A stretch of DNA of 48,310 nucleotides from a virus, in IMG/VR virus record IMGVR_UViG_3300018920_000002, positions 1 to 48,310 of that record; one strand, given 5' to 3'. Within the stretch, counting starts at the first letter, position 1, and each line of letters starts with the position of its first letter. Positions 18,201 to 25,119 of this stretch are shown in pieces. The notes beneath the pieces are model-generated. The model was not told the origin of the DNA, ran no database searches, and saw only the letters and a program-made list of their open reading frames with translations. The position numbers and the translations under genes are program-made.

Positions 18201-18383
18201 CCGTCTCTCGGCGAGCGCGCTTCCGTGACCGGCACGGCTTCCGCGATCGCTACCGTGATCGGAATGGTATTGACCGGCAACGAAGTAACGTCCGGTTACG
18301 TCGTCGGGGGAGACGATCAGCGGTATTTCGTGAGAGAGAACCAGGATTTCGAAGCCGGACCCGTAGTTATTGGAGCTGAGTAA
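15273..18383 (+). CDS. Large repeat-rich structural protein, head-fibre or adhesin-like
   Basis: 1036 residues, the largest protein here. The first 210 residues look like a LamG/concanavalin-type beta sandwich (CVLFRFRWPTSGLNNNYVGF), and a second similar segment follows at about 265-440. The rest is a long series of short Val-Ser-Gly repeats (patterns like TAGSVVSG and AVSGVVGK) broken by another globular part near 600-815. It lies between the capsid gene and the head-tail connector, so a capsid-attached fibre is as likely as a tail fibre. It may bind host surface glycans. The start follows AGGGGAGAG. Confidence 0.7.
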   Translation: MTVITTETWTGTTGAAWPSQWATGTTGTGSSATIQTNVGRLTNGTAAAYAGAGRISRRLTTGNIADGCVLFRFRWPTSGLNNNYVGFWFRSNGSNANLLDGQRGLIFQAAADFGGWKLTAADAYGALSGFTEVSVTKSWAVNQWYWVRFGVVGSDIKARVWNDGTSEPSTWDATSTQGNLLTGTGAWGFSIGQGANPSAVTEFDDFSADTAFPATATNYNVTTSQTVTANSVVTGVVGKSGVVSGTITAASLVQAPAAKTSALKDTFSFDDTSKWDGYGDPNLATSGGQLRITPAPSYPSIFSHNQYNFVGDSASLQVVQYPNTGNGTVQAFILQLRLDGNNVVQWLFTGSSIIADYVVGGAGTALATATPSTDFNWLRLTESGGVVNWDRSTDGVTWINFASQTVPYAKTAMSYYTSAGYYGTEPNPGVLIVDNLNLPPIAASVSGTASAGSALVGQTGRAGDVSIAENAVYTVSASVGQSSGTSATTAAGHSVSGRVGLSSTVAQTITAGSVIGSGKTSPVTGTETATSTVTAALGRVSGTTAAIASAHAVSGVVGKVSGVIGTETMVPAVSTGVAGNVSQTVTALANVDGAVTVQGAVSSPMNIGGFLSAADGLSGAFTVNQAVPVGRFVVVNVVTNGATPGLSIADSKANSWAQMASASRSTGTTTTATAFYAFITNALTTSDTITVTRSTSGTLLTSGMMFTGVNTVTPIDNGGVQATASGTSATPSSGALANVGSKSAVVMIAGFGTFYITAMPGTGYTEFADASSMGANARGATVVYRDTSSGGSYTPSANLGMSNDWVAMGFALTASGVSANVSQVTTAGSTVSGSIVKTSGVNQIVTAGSVVSGASGPAGGVTASASAGHVVSGAVSLGSLTVYGTVNAVAQVSGPVGSIAAVSGQATAAHTVSGFVITGPSAQVSDTVSPVSVTAVRLGKTAGVNASISPAVQTVTRLGIRADTIAGVVIASHDVRPSLGERASVTGTASAIATVIGMVLTGNEVTSGYVVGGDDQRYFVRENQDFEAGPVVIGAE

Positions 18384-18385
18384 TT

Positions 18386-19222
18386 ATGCCTCTCGTCGGA
18401 TCGTCTCTTCCGTTCAAGACGACGGTTTACGATAAGGACCCGAATGCCGGAGGCGTTCTGTCGAACGCGCTTACGGCGTCTCTTGTCGTGACTCTGCCGG
18501 ACGGAACGACTTCGAACGTGAGCGTCTTGAGTCCCCCGGCCGTAGTTGGCAAGTACGAAGCTAACTACGGTCCGACTCTGATGGCCGGAAGATACGTCGG
18601 GCTATGGACTTTCACCTTCGCCGGTGGATTCACGACGAATTACTCTCAGGTCTTCGATGTCCAGCCTCAGGACCCGGGGCTTCTCATCTCGCTTAAGGAA
18701 GCGAAGCGTCATCTCCGCATCCCGGAATCGAACACGTCGAATGACGAAGCGATTATGGATTTCGTGGACGCGGCAACGGAGATGGTTGAGTTCTACGTGG
18801 GACCGTGCATCCCGCGTACGATCATTGAATACGTTGAAGCTGGACGGACTTTCGCGCTGAAGTGTCCCCCGGTCATCTCGGTTACGTCCATCGTCCCGTA
18901 TCGGTGGTCTGGTTCCTCGTTCGGTCCGGCCGATGTCATGGTGGACGAAGACGGAGTTATCCGGATGCTCACCACCGGAAGGGTTTTCGGCTTCGGCCCG
19001 TACGAAGTTACCTACGTCGCCGGACGCCGGGTCATTCCGGCGAACATCACGCAAGCCGTAAAAATCATTCTCGGCCATATGTGGGAGACGCAACGCGGCG
19101 CTTCCGGTCTCCCGTACCAGAATCAGGACAACCTAGCTCCGGTCCCGGGTCAGGGATACACGCTTCCTAACCGGGCTCTAGAGCTTTTGAAGCCGCATGA
19201 CTCCGGCCCGTCCGTCGGCTGA
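18386..19222 (+). CDS. Head-tail connector (gp6-like) with N-terminal Ig-like domain
   Basis: 278 residues. The C-terminal two thirds (LISLKEAKRHLRIPESNTS, then repeated helices) matches the HK97 gp6 / adaptor family that docks under the portal. The first 95 residues (ASLVVTLPDGTTSNVSVLS, ending TTNYSQVFDVQP) form an Ig-like beta domain not usual for a plain adaptor. It follows the large structural gene by two bases. Confidence is high for a connector, lower for the role of the extra domain. Confidence 0.8.
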   Translation: MPLVGSSLPFKTTVYDKDPNAGGVLSNALTASLVVTLPDGTTSNVSVLSPPAVVGKYEANYGPTLMAGRYVGLWTFTFAGGFTTNYSQVFDVQPQDPGLLISLKEAKRHLRIPESNTSNDEAIMDFVDAATEMVEFYVGPCIPRTIIEYVEAGRTFALKCPPVISVTSIVPYRWSGSSFGPADVMVDEDGVIRMLTTGRVFGFGPYEVTYVAGRRVIPANITQAVKIILGHMWETQRGASGLPYQNQDNLAPVPGQGYTLPNRALELLKPHDSGPSVG

Positions 19223-19257
19223 TCGACTATCCTCGGAACAGAGAAAGGAGTGAGACA

Positions 19258-19713
19258 ATGCGAGTCGTGATGTACTCCGTAAATGCGTATCTCCGCGAGA
19301 CGTGGAAAGCCGTACCGGCTTTCGCGGACGTGCATCTCATTTTCGATGGAATCGGCGTAAGTGGCGCGGGTTCTAGCGATCTTCTGATGCTAGGGGACGA
19401 CGGAGACCCGGACACTGAGGTTTCGTCCGAATGGAGTCAGAACTACGTCGATCTTGCGCAGAGCCGGAAACAAGAGACCGGCGTAATCCCTTGCGCCATC
19501 ATCAGTCAGACCGGCGACACGTACCAGCCTTCGGCGGAAAAGCGAGCCTTCGAACTTCTCGCGCTCGCGGTCACTCCACTCGAAACCGATCGCACGATGG
19601 GGGGACTCGTCTTTACGTGCGAGATTGCGACTGGCACTAAGAGAACGATCGTGAACTCTCAGGGGCTCGCGATTATTGCCCCTTTCGATATCGCTTACTG
19701 GGCATCGGCCTAG
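19258..19713 (+). CDS. Head-tail joining protein, probable tail terminator
   Basis: 151 residues following the connector, with a good ribosome site (AAAGGAG). The alpha/beta pattern with an LTPLETDRT-like segment and a final IIAPFDIAYWA strand is like the small joining or tail terminator proteins found before the major tail protein in siphoviruses. The function is inferred mainly from order. Confidence 0.6.
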   Translation: MRVVMYSVNAYLRETWKAVPAFADVHLIFDGIGVSGAGSSDLLMLGDDGDPDTEVSSEWSQNYVDLAQSRKQETGVIPCAIISQTGDTYQPSAEKRAFELLALAVTPLETDRTMGGLVFTCEIATGTKRTIVNSQGLAIIAPFDIAYWASA

Positions 19714-19728
19714 AAGGAGGAAAAGACA

Positions 19729-20052
19729 ATGCCTCTCGCGTCACTTCAGAGCATCACCCCGGCCGGGCTCGCTCCGGCCTACGCGACTCCGAACGCGACG
19801 GAGCAGATTGTTCCGAACGATCGGCAGTTTCTTCACGTGAAGAACGCTTCCGGATCGAGCATGAACGTCACGATCACTGACCCCGGGACCACTCCGGCCG
19901 GTAACGTCGCGACGAACCCCGTCATCGCGGTTCCGGCCGCTGGTGAGCGAATGATCTTTCTGAACATGAACTTGATGAATACCGTGACCGGTACGATTCA
20001 GGTCGCGTTCTCGTCTACCACGTCGGTCACGGCCGCCGTGCTTCGAGCCTAA
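19729..20052 (+). CDS. Small beta-sandwich virion protein
   Basis: 107 residues with the pattern DRQFLHVKNASGSSMNVTI, then IAVPAAGERMIF and a Val-rich final strand. This family recurs in actinophage structural modules as a small decoration or joining protein. A strong ribosome site (AAGGAGGAAAAG) suggests high expression. Capsid decoration is the best guess, not shown by sequence alone. Confidence 0.62.
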   Translation: MPLASLQSITPAGLAPAYATPNATEQIVPNDRQFLHVKNASGSSMNVTITDPGTTPAGNVATNPVIAVPAAGERMIFLNMNLMNTVTGTIQVAFSSTTSVTAAVLRA

Positions 20053-20064
20053 GGAGTCGCCGGT

Positions 20065-20451
20065 ATGGCCTTCTTCTTTATGGAGAACAAGGAATTGGGC
20101 GCGAAAGCGGAGTTCCCGGACGAAGACGGGGTGGAGGAATACTGGACGGCTAGGGGATGGGTTCGCGTCGATACACCGATCGAAGAGCCGTTCGTCCCCC
20201 GGCCGGAAAATACTCCGCCCGGAGATACCACCTTCGTCACGATGTGGCATCCCGAAGCGCGCGCTACCCACGACTTCCCGAACAACCCCGAAGCTATCTC
20301 CGGGGCTCAGGAAGCGGGCTGGACGCTCGATCTCCCGAAGGACGGACCGGAAGACCCGGAGCCGACGAAGGAGCCTCAGACCCCGGCTCAGAGCCGGAAG
20401 AGCAAGCCGAAGACCGAACCGACCGGTTCTGAGAAGGGAACGGAAAAGTAA
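20065..20451 (+). CDS. Hypothetical structural-module protein
   Basis: 128 residues. The N-terminal half (VEEYWTARGWVRVDTP) is folded-looking, with a Trp-rich stretch reaching ISGAQEAGWTLDLP near residue 95. The C-terminal 35 residues are Pro/Lys/Glu-rich and likely disordered. It sits directly before the major tail protein with no gap. Function unknown. Confidence 0.6.
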   Translation: MAFFFMENKELGAKAEFPDEDGVEEYWTARGWVRVDTPIEEPFVPRPENTPPGDTTFVTMWHPEARATHDFPNNPEAISGAQEAGWTLDLPKDGPEDPEPTKEPQTPAQSRKSKPKTEPTGSEKGTEK

Positions 20452-20931
20452 ATGGTTGACTCCAATACCGATGGCAGGATTCGAATCTATTCGGTTCCGT
20501 CCATCGCGAACATTTCCGCCCCGACCGTGGCGGAGCTGAACGCCGGTACTCAGCTTGACGGGTTGATCACCCCGGATGGGTTGATCGGCTTCGAGCCCGA
20601 TACCGGCGACGTGGATAACTCGAAGATCAATTCGACGTTCACGACCACCACGGCCGGGCGAGCTTCGTTCTCCGGCACCATGCTCCGTCTGATCAAGCAA
20701 GTCGGAACGGATGTCGTTTACAACACTCTGGTTGAGTATTACCAGACGAACATCGTCATTCGCCGAGATGTCGCGAGCGCTACCGCGTGGACGACCGGGG
20801 ACAAGGTTGAGACCTATCCCGTTCAGTGCGGTTTCGTGCGGAACCTCGCGCCGGAGGCGAACGCGGTTCACAAGTACGAAGTTCCCACGAAAATCACGGC
20901 TCAGCCCGCACTTCGGGCCACGGTCGCCTGA
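20452..20931 (+). CDS. Major tail protein
   Basis: 159 residues. Its place before the tail assembly chaperone and its beta-rich text (SKINSTFTTTTAGRASFSG, VEYYQTNIVIRRD, VETYPVQCGFVRNLAPEAN) fit the tail-tube subunit that stacks in hexamers. It follows the previous stop directly and ends in a TGATG overlap with the next small gene. Confidence 0.72.
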   Translation: MVDSNTDGRIRIYSVPSIANISAPTVAELNAGTQLDGLITPDGLIGFEPDTGDVDNSKINSTFTTTTAGRASFSGTMLRLIKQVGTDVVYNTLVEYYQTNIVIRRDVASATAWTTGDKVETYPVQCGFVRNLAPEANAVHKYEVPTKITAQPALRATVA

Positions 20932-21131
20932 TGCCTGAGTTCCTGTCGTTTTCGGCCGCGAATGCGGCGGCCGATGCGGGTTCTCCGGGTGAGGCGGCTT
21001 ACCGGGGGTACTTCGCGAAGTGCGAAGGGAAGTCTCTGGTTTCGGGTGCTCCGCTTCCGCTCTGGAACGATCAGGCGCCGGAGATCCGGGACGCGTGGGA
21101 AGCTGCCGCTGATGCGGTTCTCGCGCTATGA
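20931..21131 (+). CDS. Small hypothetical tail-module protein
   Basis: 66 residues, alanine-rich and helical (FLSFSAANAAADAGSPGEA, ending APEIRDAWEAAADAVLAL). It is coupled to the major tail gene by TGATG and to the next gene by ATGA. The phrase APEIRDAWEAAA resembles short actinophage proteins of unknown role. Function unknown. Confidence 0.55.
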   Translation: MPEFLSFSAANAAADAGSPGEAAYRGYFAKCEGKSLVSGAPLPLWNDQAPEIRDAWEAAADAVLAL

Positions 21132-21556
21132 CGTGGGACGCTGAAAAGCCTCTCGATCGGGCGGTTCTCGAAACCGCCCGATCGTGGGGTGTCTCGCCTT
21201 CCCGGCTTCTCGGAGCGGAGCGGAAGAGCGTGACCGTTTACACGCACGATGCTTCCGGCCGGGTGGTCCGGGCTGAGACCACCGAAGAGCCGGAGTGGAC
21301 TCAAGAGGATATGGACGGCGCGTTTAGCCTCCGGAAGTACGAAGCCGGTCTCTGTCCGAACTGTAAGCACCCGTTATCCGAAACCGCCGACGCTTCACAC
21401 GAATTCAGCTATCACGCTGGTCTACCGATTCGGTGTCACCGATGTACGGCTCAGGAGATCGCTTCTGAGGCGTACCAGAACGCGAAGAACCCGAACCCTC
21501 GTTCGGTGTTCATTCCAATTTCTCTGAGGGGAGAAGAAAATGATCCTGAGGTATGA
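21128..21556 (+). CDS. Zinc-finger-like protein in the tail module
   Basis: 142 residues. After a helical N terminus (RAVLETARSWGVSPSRLLG), the second half has CPNC near residue 77 and CHRC near 104, with His residues between, typical of a treble-clef or ribbon zinc site. Similar Cys-pair proteins are seen beside tail chaperones in actinophages, but their role is not established. It overlaps the chaperone gene by 17 bases. Confidence 0.58.
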   Translation: MTWDAEKPLDRAVLETARSWGVSPSRLLGAERKSVTVYTHDASGRVVRAETTEEPEWTQEDMDGAFSLRKYEAGLCPNCKHPLSETADASHEFSYHAGLPIRCHRCTAQEIASEAYQNAKNPNPRSVFIPISLRGEENDPEV

Positions 21557-21983
21557 CGACGGAACTTCCGTCCGCGACTGGAACGTTCACCCTGGCAAGC
21601 TTCTTTCGCCGGAAGTCGAAGCGATTGAAGATGTCGGCGCTTCCGGGTGGGACACGTTCGATGAGTGGGGACAGAAGTTTATGAAGGGCAACCGGCGCGC
21701 GTACCGGGCTCTTCTGTGGATTCTCCTCAAGCGTGAGAACCCGACGCTGAAGTTCAACGAAGTCAGCTTCTCTCCCGATTCCGTGACGTGGGATTTCGAC
21801 GCGGGAGAGAAAGAGAAGGTCATTGACGCGATCAACGCGGCCGGGGAAGAGCTGGACGAAGCTCAGCGGCACACGCTTACCGAAGTGCTAGGCGGGTTGG
21901 CGGGAAAAGACTCCGGGAATCGGTCCGAAACCTCCGACGAGAGTACCGATTCCGTATCGCCGAACGACTCCACTCCGGTCTGA
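21540..21983 (+). CDS. Tail assembly chaperone, short (zero-frame) product
   Basis: 147 residues. WGQKFMKGNRRAYRALLWI, then a Glu/Asp-rich region, is the helical core typical of siphovirus G-type chaperones that coat the tape measure protein. The final 35 residues are a Ser/Asp-rich tail. The gene carries a canonical slippery heptamer at 21902-21908 for making a longer product. The start lies in the 3' end of the zinc-finger gene after GGGGAGAAG. Confidence 0.82.
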   Translation: MILRYDDGTSVRDWNVHPGKLLSPEVEAIEDVGASGWDTFDEWGQKFMKGNRRAYRALLWILLKRENPTLKFNEVSFSPDSVTWDFDAGEKEKVIDAINAAGEELDEAQRHTLTEVLGGLAGKDSGNRSETSDESTDSVSPNDSTPV

Positions 21984-22048
21984 GAGAACAAGATGCGTGG
22001 ACGATTGAGGAATTCTTCTCCGCAATCGAATACCTAGACACTCACTGA
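21540..22048 (+). CDS. Tail assembly chaperone, long product by -1 frameshift
   Basis: Joins 21540-21908 to 21908-22048 after a one-base backward slip, giving 169 residues. The -1 frame stays open from the slip site to the TGA at 22046. It reads RLRESVRNLRREYRF and later LREQDAWTIEEFFSAIEYL, the classic T-part ending of actinophage chaperones. The short form alone lacks this domain. The ratio of short to long product is set by slippage, as known for lambda G/GT. Confidence 0.85.
21902..21908 (+). promoter_or_regulatory. Slippery sequence G GGA AAA for -1 frameshifting
   Basis: The heptamer GGGAAAA is set as G_GGA_AAA in the zero frame (codon starts at 21903 and 21906), the ideal X_XXY_YYZ pattern. 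After slippage the tRNAs re-pair with GGG and AAA. Confidence 0.85.
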
Positions 22049-22049
22049 A

Positions 22050-22100
22050 AGAGAGCCCGCATGTCTGTTGAGATGGACCCCCCGGACATGCGGGCTCTTT
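22050..22100 (+). promoter_or_regulatory. Hairpin covering the start codon of the next gene
   Basis: Perfect 14-bp arms 22052-22065 and 22085-22098, extendable by a G-T and an A-T pair, with a 19-base loop. The ATG at 22061-22063 and part of its ribosome site lie in the 5' arm. The 3' arm ends in TTT. It could hold back translation of the joining protein until ribosomes from the chaperone gene open it, or act as a weak terminator. Confidence 0.7.
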
Positions 22101-22498
22101 CGCGTAAACTGAAGGCGGCCGGTCAAGGCGACCTAGGGAAAGCGCTGAACAAGGAAATCAATCAAGCCGTTGGGCCACTTCGAAAGGCGTTCAAGGCGAG
22201 CGCGAAGAAGCGTCTCCCGAAGAGAGGCGGTCTCGCGGACAAGGTTTCGAAGACGCGTTACCGAACTCAGAAGAATAAGAACGGCGTTCGCCTGATTGCG
22301 AACAACCAATACGAACTAGAAAAGTTGGATCGAACCGGCATCGTTCGCCACCCGACGTACGGCGGGAAACCGTGGGTTGCACAGCATGTTCAGAAGGGGA
22401 TCTTCACTGACCCGTGGAACGAGAACGCGGATGACGTGAAAGCCGCTGTGGAGAAGGCCATTACGGAAACGATTAAAAAGATTGATGGTGAGTTCTAA
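22061..22498 (+). CDS. HK97 gp10-like tail/head-joining protein
   Basis: 145 residues. It has the Lys/Arg-rich helix and RTGIVRHPTYGGKPWVAQH stretch followed by a long C-terminal helix of HK97 gp10-type proteins. Such genes usually lie before the major tail protein; here it sits between the chaperone and tape measure genes, an unusual place. The start codon is buried in a hairpin (22050-22100). It ends in a TAATG overlap with the tape measure gene. Confidence 0.68.
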   Translation: MSVEMDPPDMRALSRKLKAAGQGDLGKALNKEINQAVGPLRKAFKASAKKRLPKRGGLADKVSKTRYRTQKNKNGVRLIANNQYELEKLDRTGIVRHPTYGGKPWVAQHVQKGIFTDPWNENADDVKAAVEKAITETIKKIDGEF

Positions 22499-25119
22499 TG
22501 CCCGTTCTGAATTTCGATGTCCTGTGGCGGGACAAGGGTGCCGAAGAAGGTCTTAAGGGTCTCGGCGATACGGCCGACAAGGCGGGTGGGAAGTTCGGCG
22601 ACTTCGCGAAGAAGGTCGGGGCTGGTGCTCTTGGCGCCGGAGTCGCGGCCGGTGGTCTGCTGACGAAGGGCTTCACGGACAACCTTGATCTTGAGACCGG
22701 CCGGGCGAAACTCTCAGCACAGCTAGGGCTTACGGAAGCTCAGTCGGAGAAGTCCGGCAAGGTGGCCGGTGAGCTTTACGCGAACAATTACGGCGATTCG
22801 ATGGAGGACGTGAACGAAGCGCTTAAGTCCGTCATGGGCAACATTGACGGAATGCGCAACGCGTCGAACGAGACTCTTCAGGACATCACGAAAAAGGTTC
22901 TGAACCTACAGAGTACGACCGGCGAAACCTCAGACGCTATCTCTAATGCCATTTCTCAGATGTTGCGGACCGGGCTCGCCGACAACGCGGACGAAGCCCT
23001 AGACATCGTGACGAAGGGTTTCCAGAACGGCGCGAACAAGTCTGAGGATTTCCTAGACACGCTGAACGAATACGGTACTCAGTTCCGGAAGATGGGGATC
23101 GACGGCGCGCAAGCTACCGGCCTGATCTCTCAGGGATTGAAAGCCGGTGCGCGAGATGGTGACTTGGTTGCCGACGCGATCAAGGAATTCAGCATCCGTG
23201 CAATCGACGGATCGGAAGCCACTAAAGACGGTTTCAAGTCTATCGGGCTCAGCGCGAAGGACATGCAAGCTCAGATCGCGAAGGGTGGCCCTTCGGCGAA
23301 CAAGGCTCTCGGCGAGACGCTGGACAAGCTTCGTGCCGTGAAGGACCCGGCCGAACGAAGCCGAATCGCCGTAGAACTCTTCGGTACTCAGGCCGAAGAC
23401 CTGGGAGACGCGCTATACGCGCTCGATCCGTCGTCGGCCGTCAAGGGTCTGGGAGATGTCGCCGGAGCCGCCGACAAGATGGACAAGACGCTAGGCGACA
23501 CCGGGCAAGCTCGAATCAACGGCATGACGCGCTCTTTCGAACAATGGACTCAGAGCATGGCCGCTACCGACGGACCGCTAGGCGGAGTCATCTCCGGCGT
23601 AGTGGCTTTCGGTGGACCGGCTCTCGGGATGGCCGGTTCGGTCGCGTCGATCATCTCCGGCTTCGCTGTGATGAACCCGGCTCTCGTCTTCGCCAAAATT
23701 CAGATGGGACTTACGGCCGCCGCAACCGGAGTATGGACGGCGGCTCAGTGGCTTCTGAACGCGGCGCTGAGCGCGAACCCGATTGCGCTTGTCGTGATTG
23801 CCATTGCGGCACTCGTCGGCGGATTGATCCTCGCGTATAAGAAGTCTGACACCTTCCGCGCGATCGTGGACGGAGCGCTACACGCCGTCGGAGACGCGGC
23901 ATCGTGGCTATGGGGCATTGTTCAGGATGTTTTCGGCAAGATCGGTGATGCCTTCGGCAAGGTAGGTGATGCCTTCGGAGCCGGTAAAGACATGATTGTC
24001 GGCTTCGTCAAGGATGCCGGAGGAATCCTGATGAAGCTGCCCGCTAAGGGAACTCAGATGATTAAGGGTCTGGGTAACAAGATTACGGGCATGGGCGGAT
24101 GGCTCGGAACTCAGGTCGGTAAGATCGTTGACCGGGTAGTGGACAAGTTCGCGGGTGCGGGCAAGTGGCTTGTCTCGGCCGGTAAGAACATCGTGAAAGG
24201 TCTATGGAACGGCTTCAATTCGCTCACTACGTGGATCGGCTCGAAAGAGCGTGCGTTCATTAACAAGGTGATCGACAAGTTCGACGGCGCCGCACGGTGG
24301 CTCGCGAGCGCCGGTAAGAGCATCGTGAAGGGTCTGTGGAACGGATGGAGTGGGCAAGCCGGATGGCTGATTTCGAACGCCGGTAGCTTCATCACGCGGA
24401 TTAAGAACAAGTTCAGCAACGCTCGCCAATGGCTAGTCAACGCCGGTAAAAACATCCTTCTCGGCCTGAAAGACGGTATGGCCGCTGCTGTTTCGGCGGC
24501 CGGTACTTGGGCCGCGAACATTGGTAGCCGGATCGTCGGCGCGATCAAGTCTTACTTCGGAATTCATTCGCCTTCCCGCCTGATGATGGGAATTGGTGGA
24601 AACCTGATGTCGGGTCTTGTCGGCGGTATGCTCCGCGCGAATCCCGCGAAGATCGTTCCGAAGGTGTTCGGTTCGATGCCGCGAGCGCTTGAGACGCTGG
24701 TGAACCGTGGACTCGTCTCGATCAAGAATCTTCCGAAGAAAGCCGCTAACGCGCTGATCGGTCTCGGCGGCTCGATCGGTTCCCGTGTCGGCGCTGTGTT
24801 CGGTGGAGTCGGCGGAAAGATCGGGAACGTCTTCGATGAAGGGGGCGTGGCCGGTGGGGTCGGACTTCTGGGGAAGAACACGATCGAGCCTGAGCGCGTC
24901 CTGAGCCCGCGTCAGACGGCCGCTTTCGAGAACCTGGTATCGGTGCTCACTTCCGCCCCGGCCGGGGCTTCAGCGGGTGCCGGAGAGGCTATCGACTATG
25001 GGAAGCTAGGCGCGTCGGTGGTCTCCGCGTTCGTTGCGTCGGGGATCAGTGTCCAGATGGATTCCCGAACCGTGGGTTCGATCATCGGTCGTCAAGCTCA
25101 GATGTTGGGACGTGCGTAA
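22498..25119 (+). CDS. Tape measure protein
   Basis: 873 residues; its length sets the tail length. The N-terminal two thirds is helical with Ala/Gly-rich coiled-coil text (DNLDLETGRAKLSAQLGLTE). There are hydrophobic spans near 365-450 (NPIALVVIAIAALVGGLIL), then repeated segments with GKNIVKGLWNGF and GKSIVKGLWNGW near 565-620, and a phage-tail-type ending (GIHSPSRLMMGIGGNLMSG). It follows the chaperones and precedes the distal tail proteins, the standard order. Confidence 0.93.
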   Translation: MPVLNFDVLWRDKGAEEGLKGLGDTADKAGGKFGDFAKKVGAGALGAGVAAGGLLTKGFTDNLDLETGRAKLSAQLGLTEAQSEKSGKVAGELYANNYGDSMEDVNEALKSVMGNIDGMRNASNETLQDITKKVLNLQSTTGETSDAISNAISQMLRTGLADNADEALDIVTKGFQNGANKSEDFLDTLNEYGTQFRKMGIDGAQATGLISQGLKAGARDGDLVADAIKEFSIRAIDGSEATKDGFKSIGLSAKDMQAQIAKGGPSANKALGETLDKLRAVKDPAERSRIAVELFGTQAEDLGDALYALDPSSAVKGLGDVAGAADKMDKTLGDTGQARINGMTRSFEQWTQSMAATDGPLGGVISGVVAFGGPALGMAGSVASIISGFAVMNPALVFAKIQMGLTAAATGVWTAAQWLLNAALSANPIALVVIAIAALVGGLILAYKKSDTFRAIVDGALHAVGDAASWLWGIVQDVFGKIGDAFGKVGDAFGAGKDMIVGFVKDAGGILMKLPAKGTQMIKGLGNKITGMGGWLGTQVGKIVDRVVDKFAGAGKWLVSAGKNIVKGLWNGFNSLTTWIGSKERAFINKVIDKFDGAARWLASAGKSIVKGLWNGWSGQAGWLISNAGSFITRIKNKFSNARQWLVNAGKNILLGLKDGMAAAVSAAGTWAANIGSRIVGAIKSYFGIHSPSRLMMGIGGNLMSGLVGGMLRANPAKIVPKVFGSMPRALETLVNRGLVSIKNLPKKAANALIGLGGSIGSRVGAVFGGVGGKIGNVFDEGGVAGGVGLLGKNTIEPERVLSPRQTAAFENLVSVLTSAPAGASAGAGEAIDYGKLGASVVSAFVASGISVQMDSRTVGSIIGRQAQMLGRA

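Noticed and set aside
19741-20871. Minus-strand frame of 376 codons
   Set aside because: Antisense to four well-supported structural genes, Arg-rich with no motifs.
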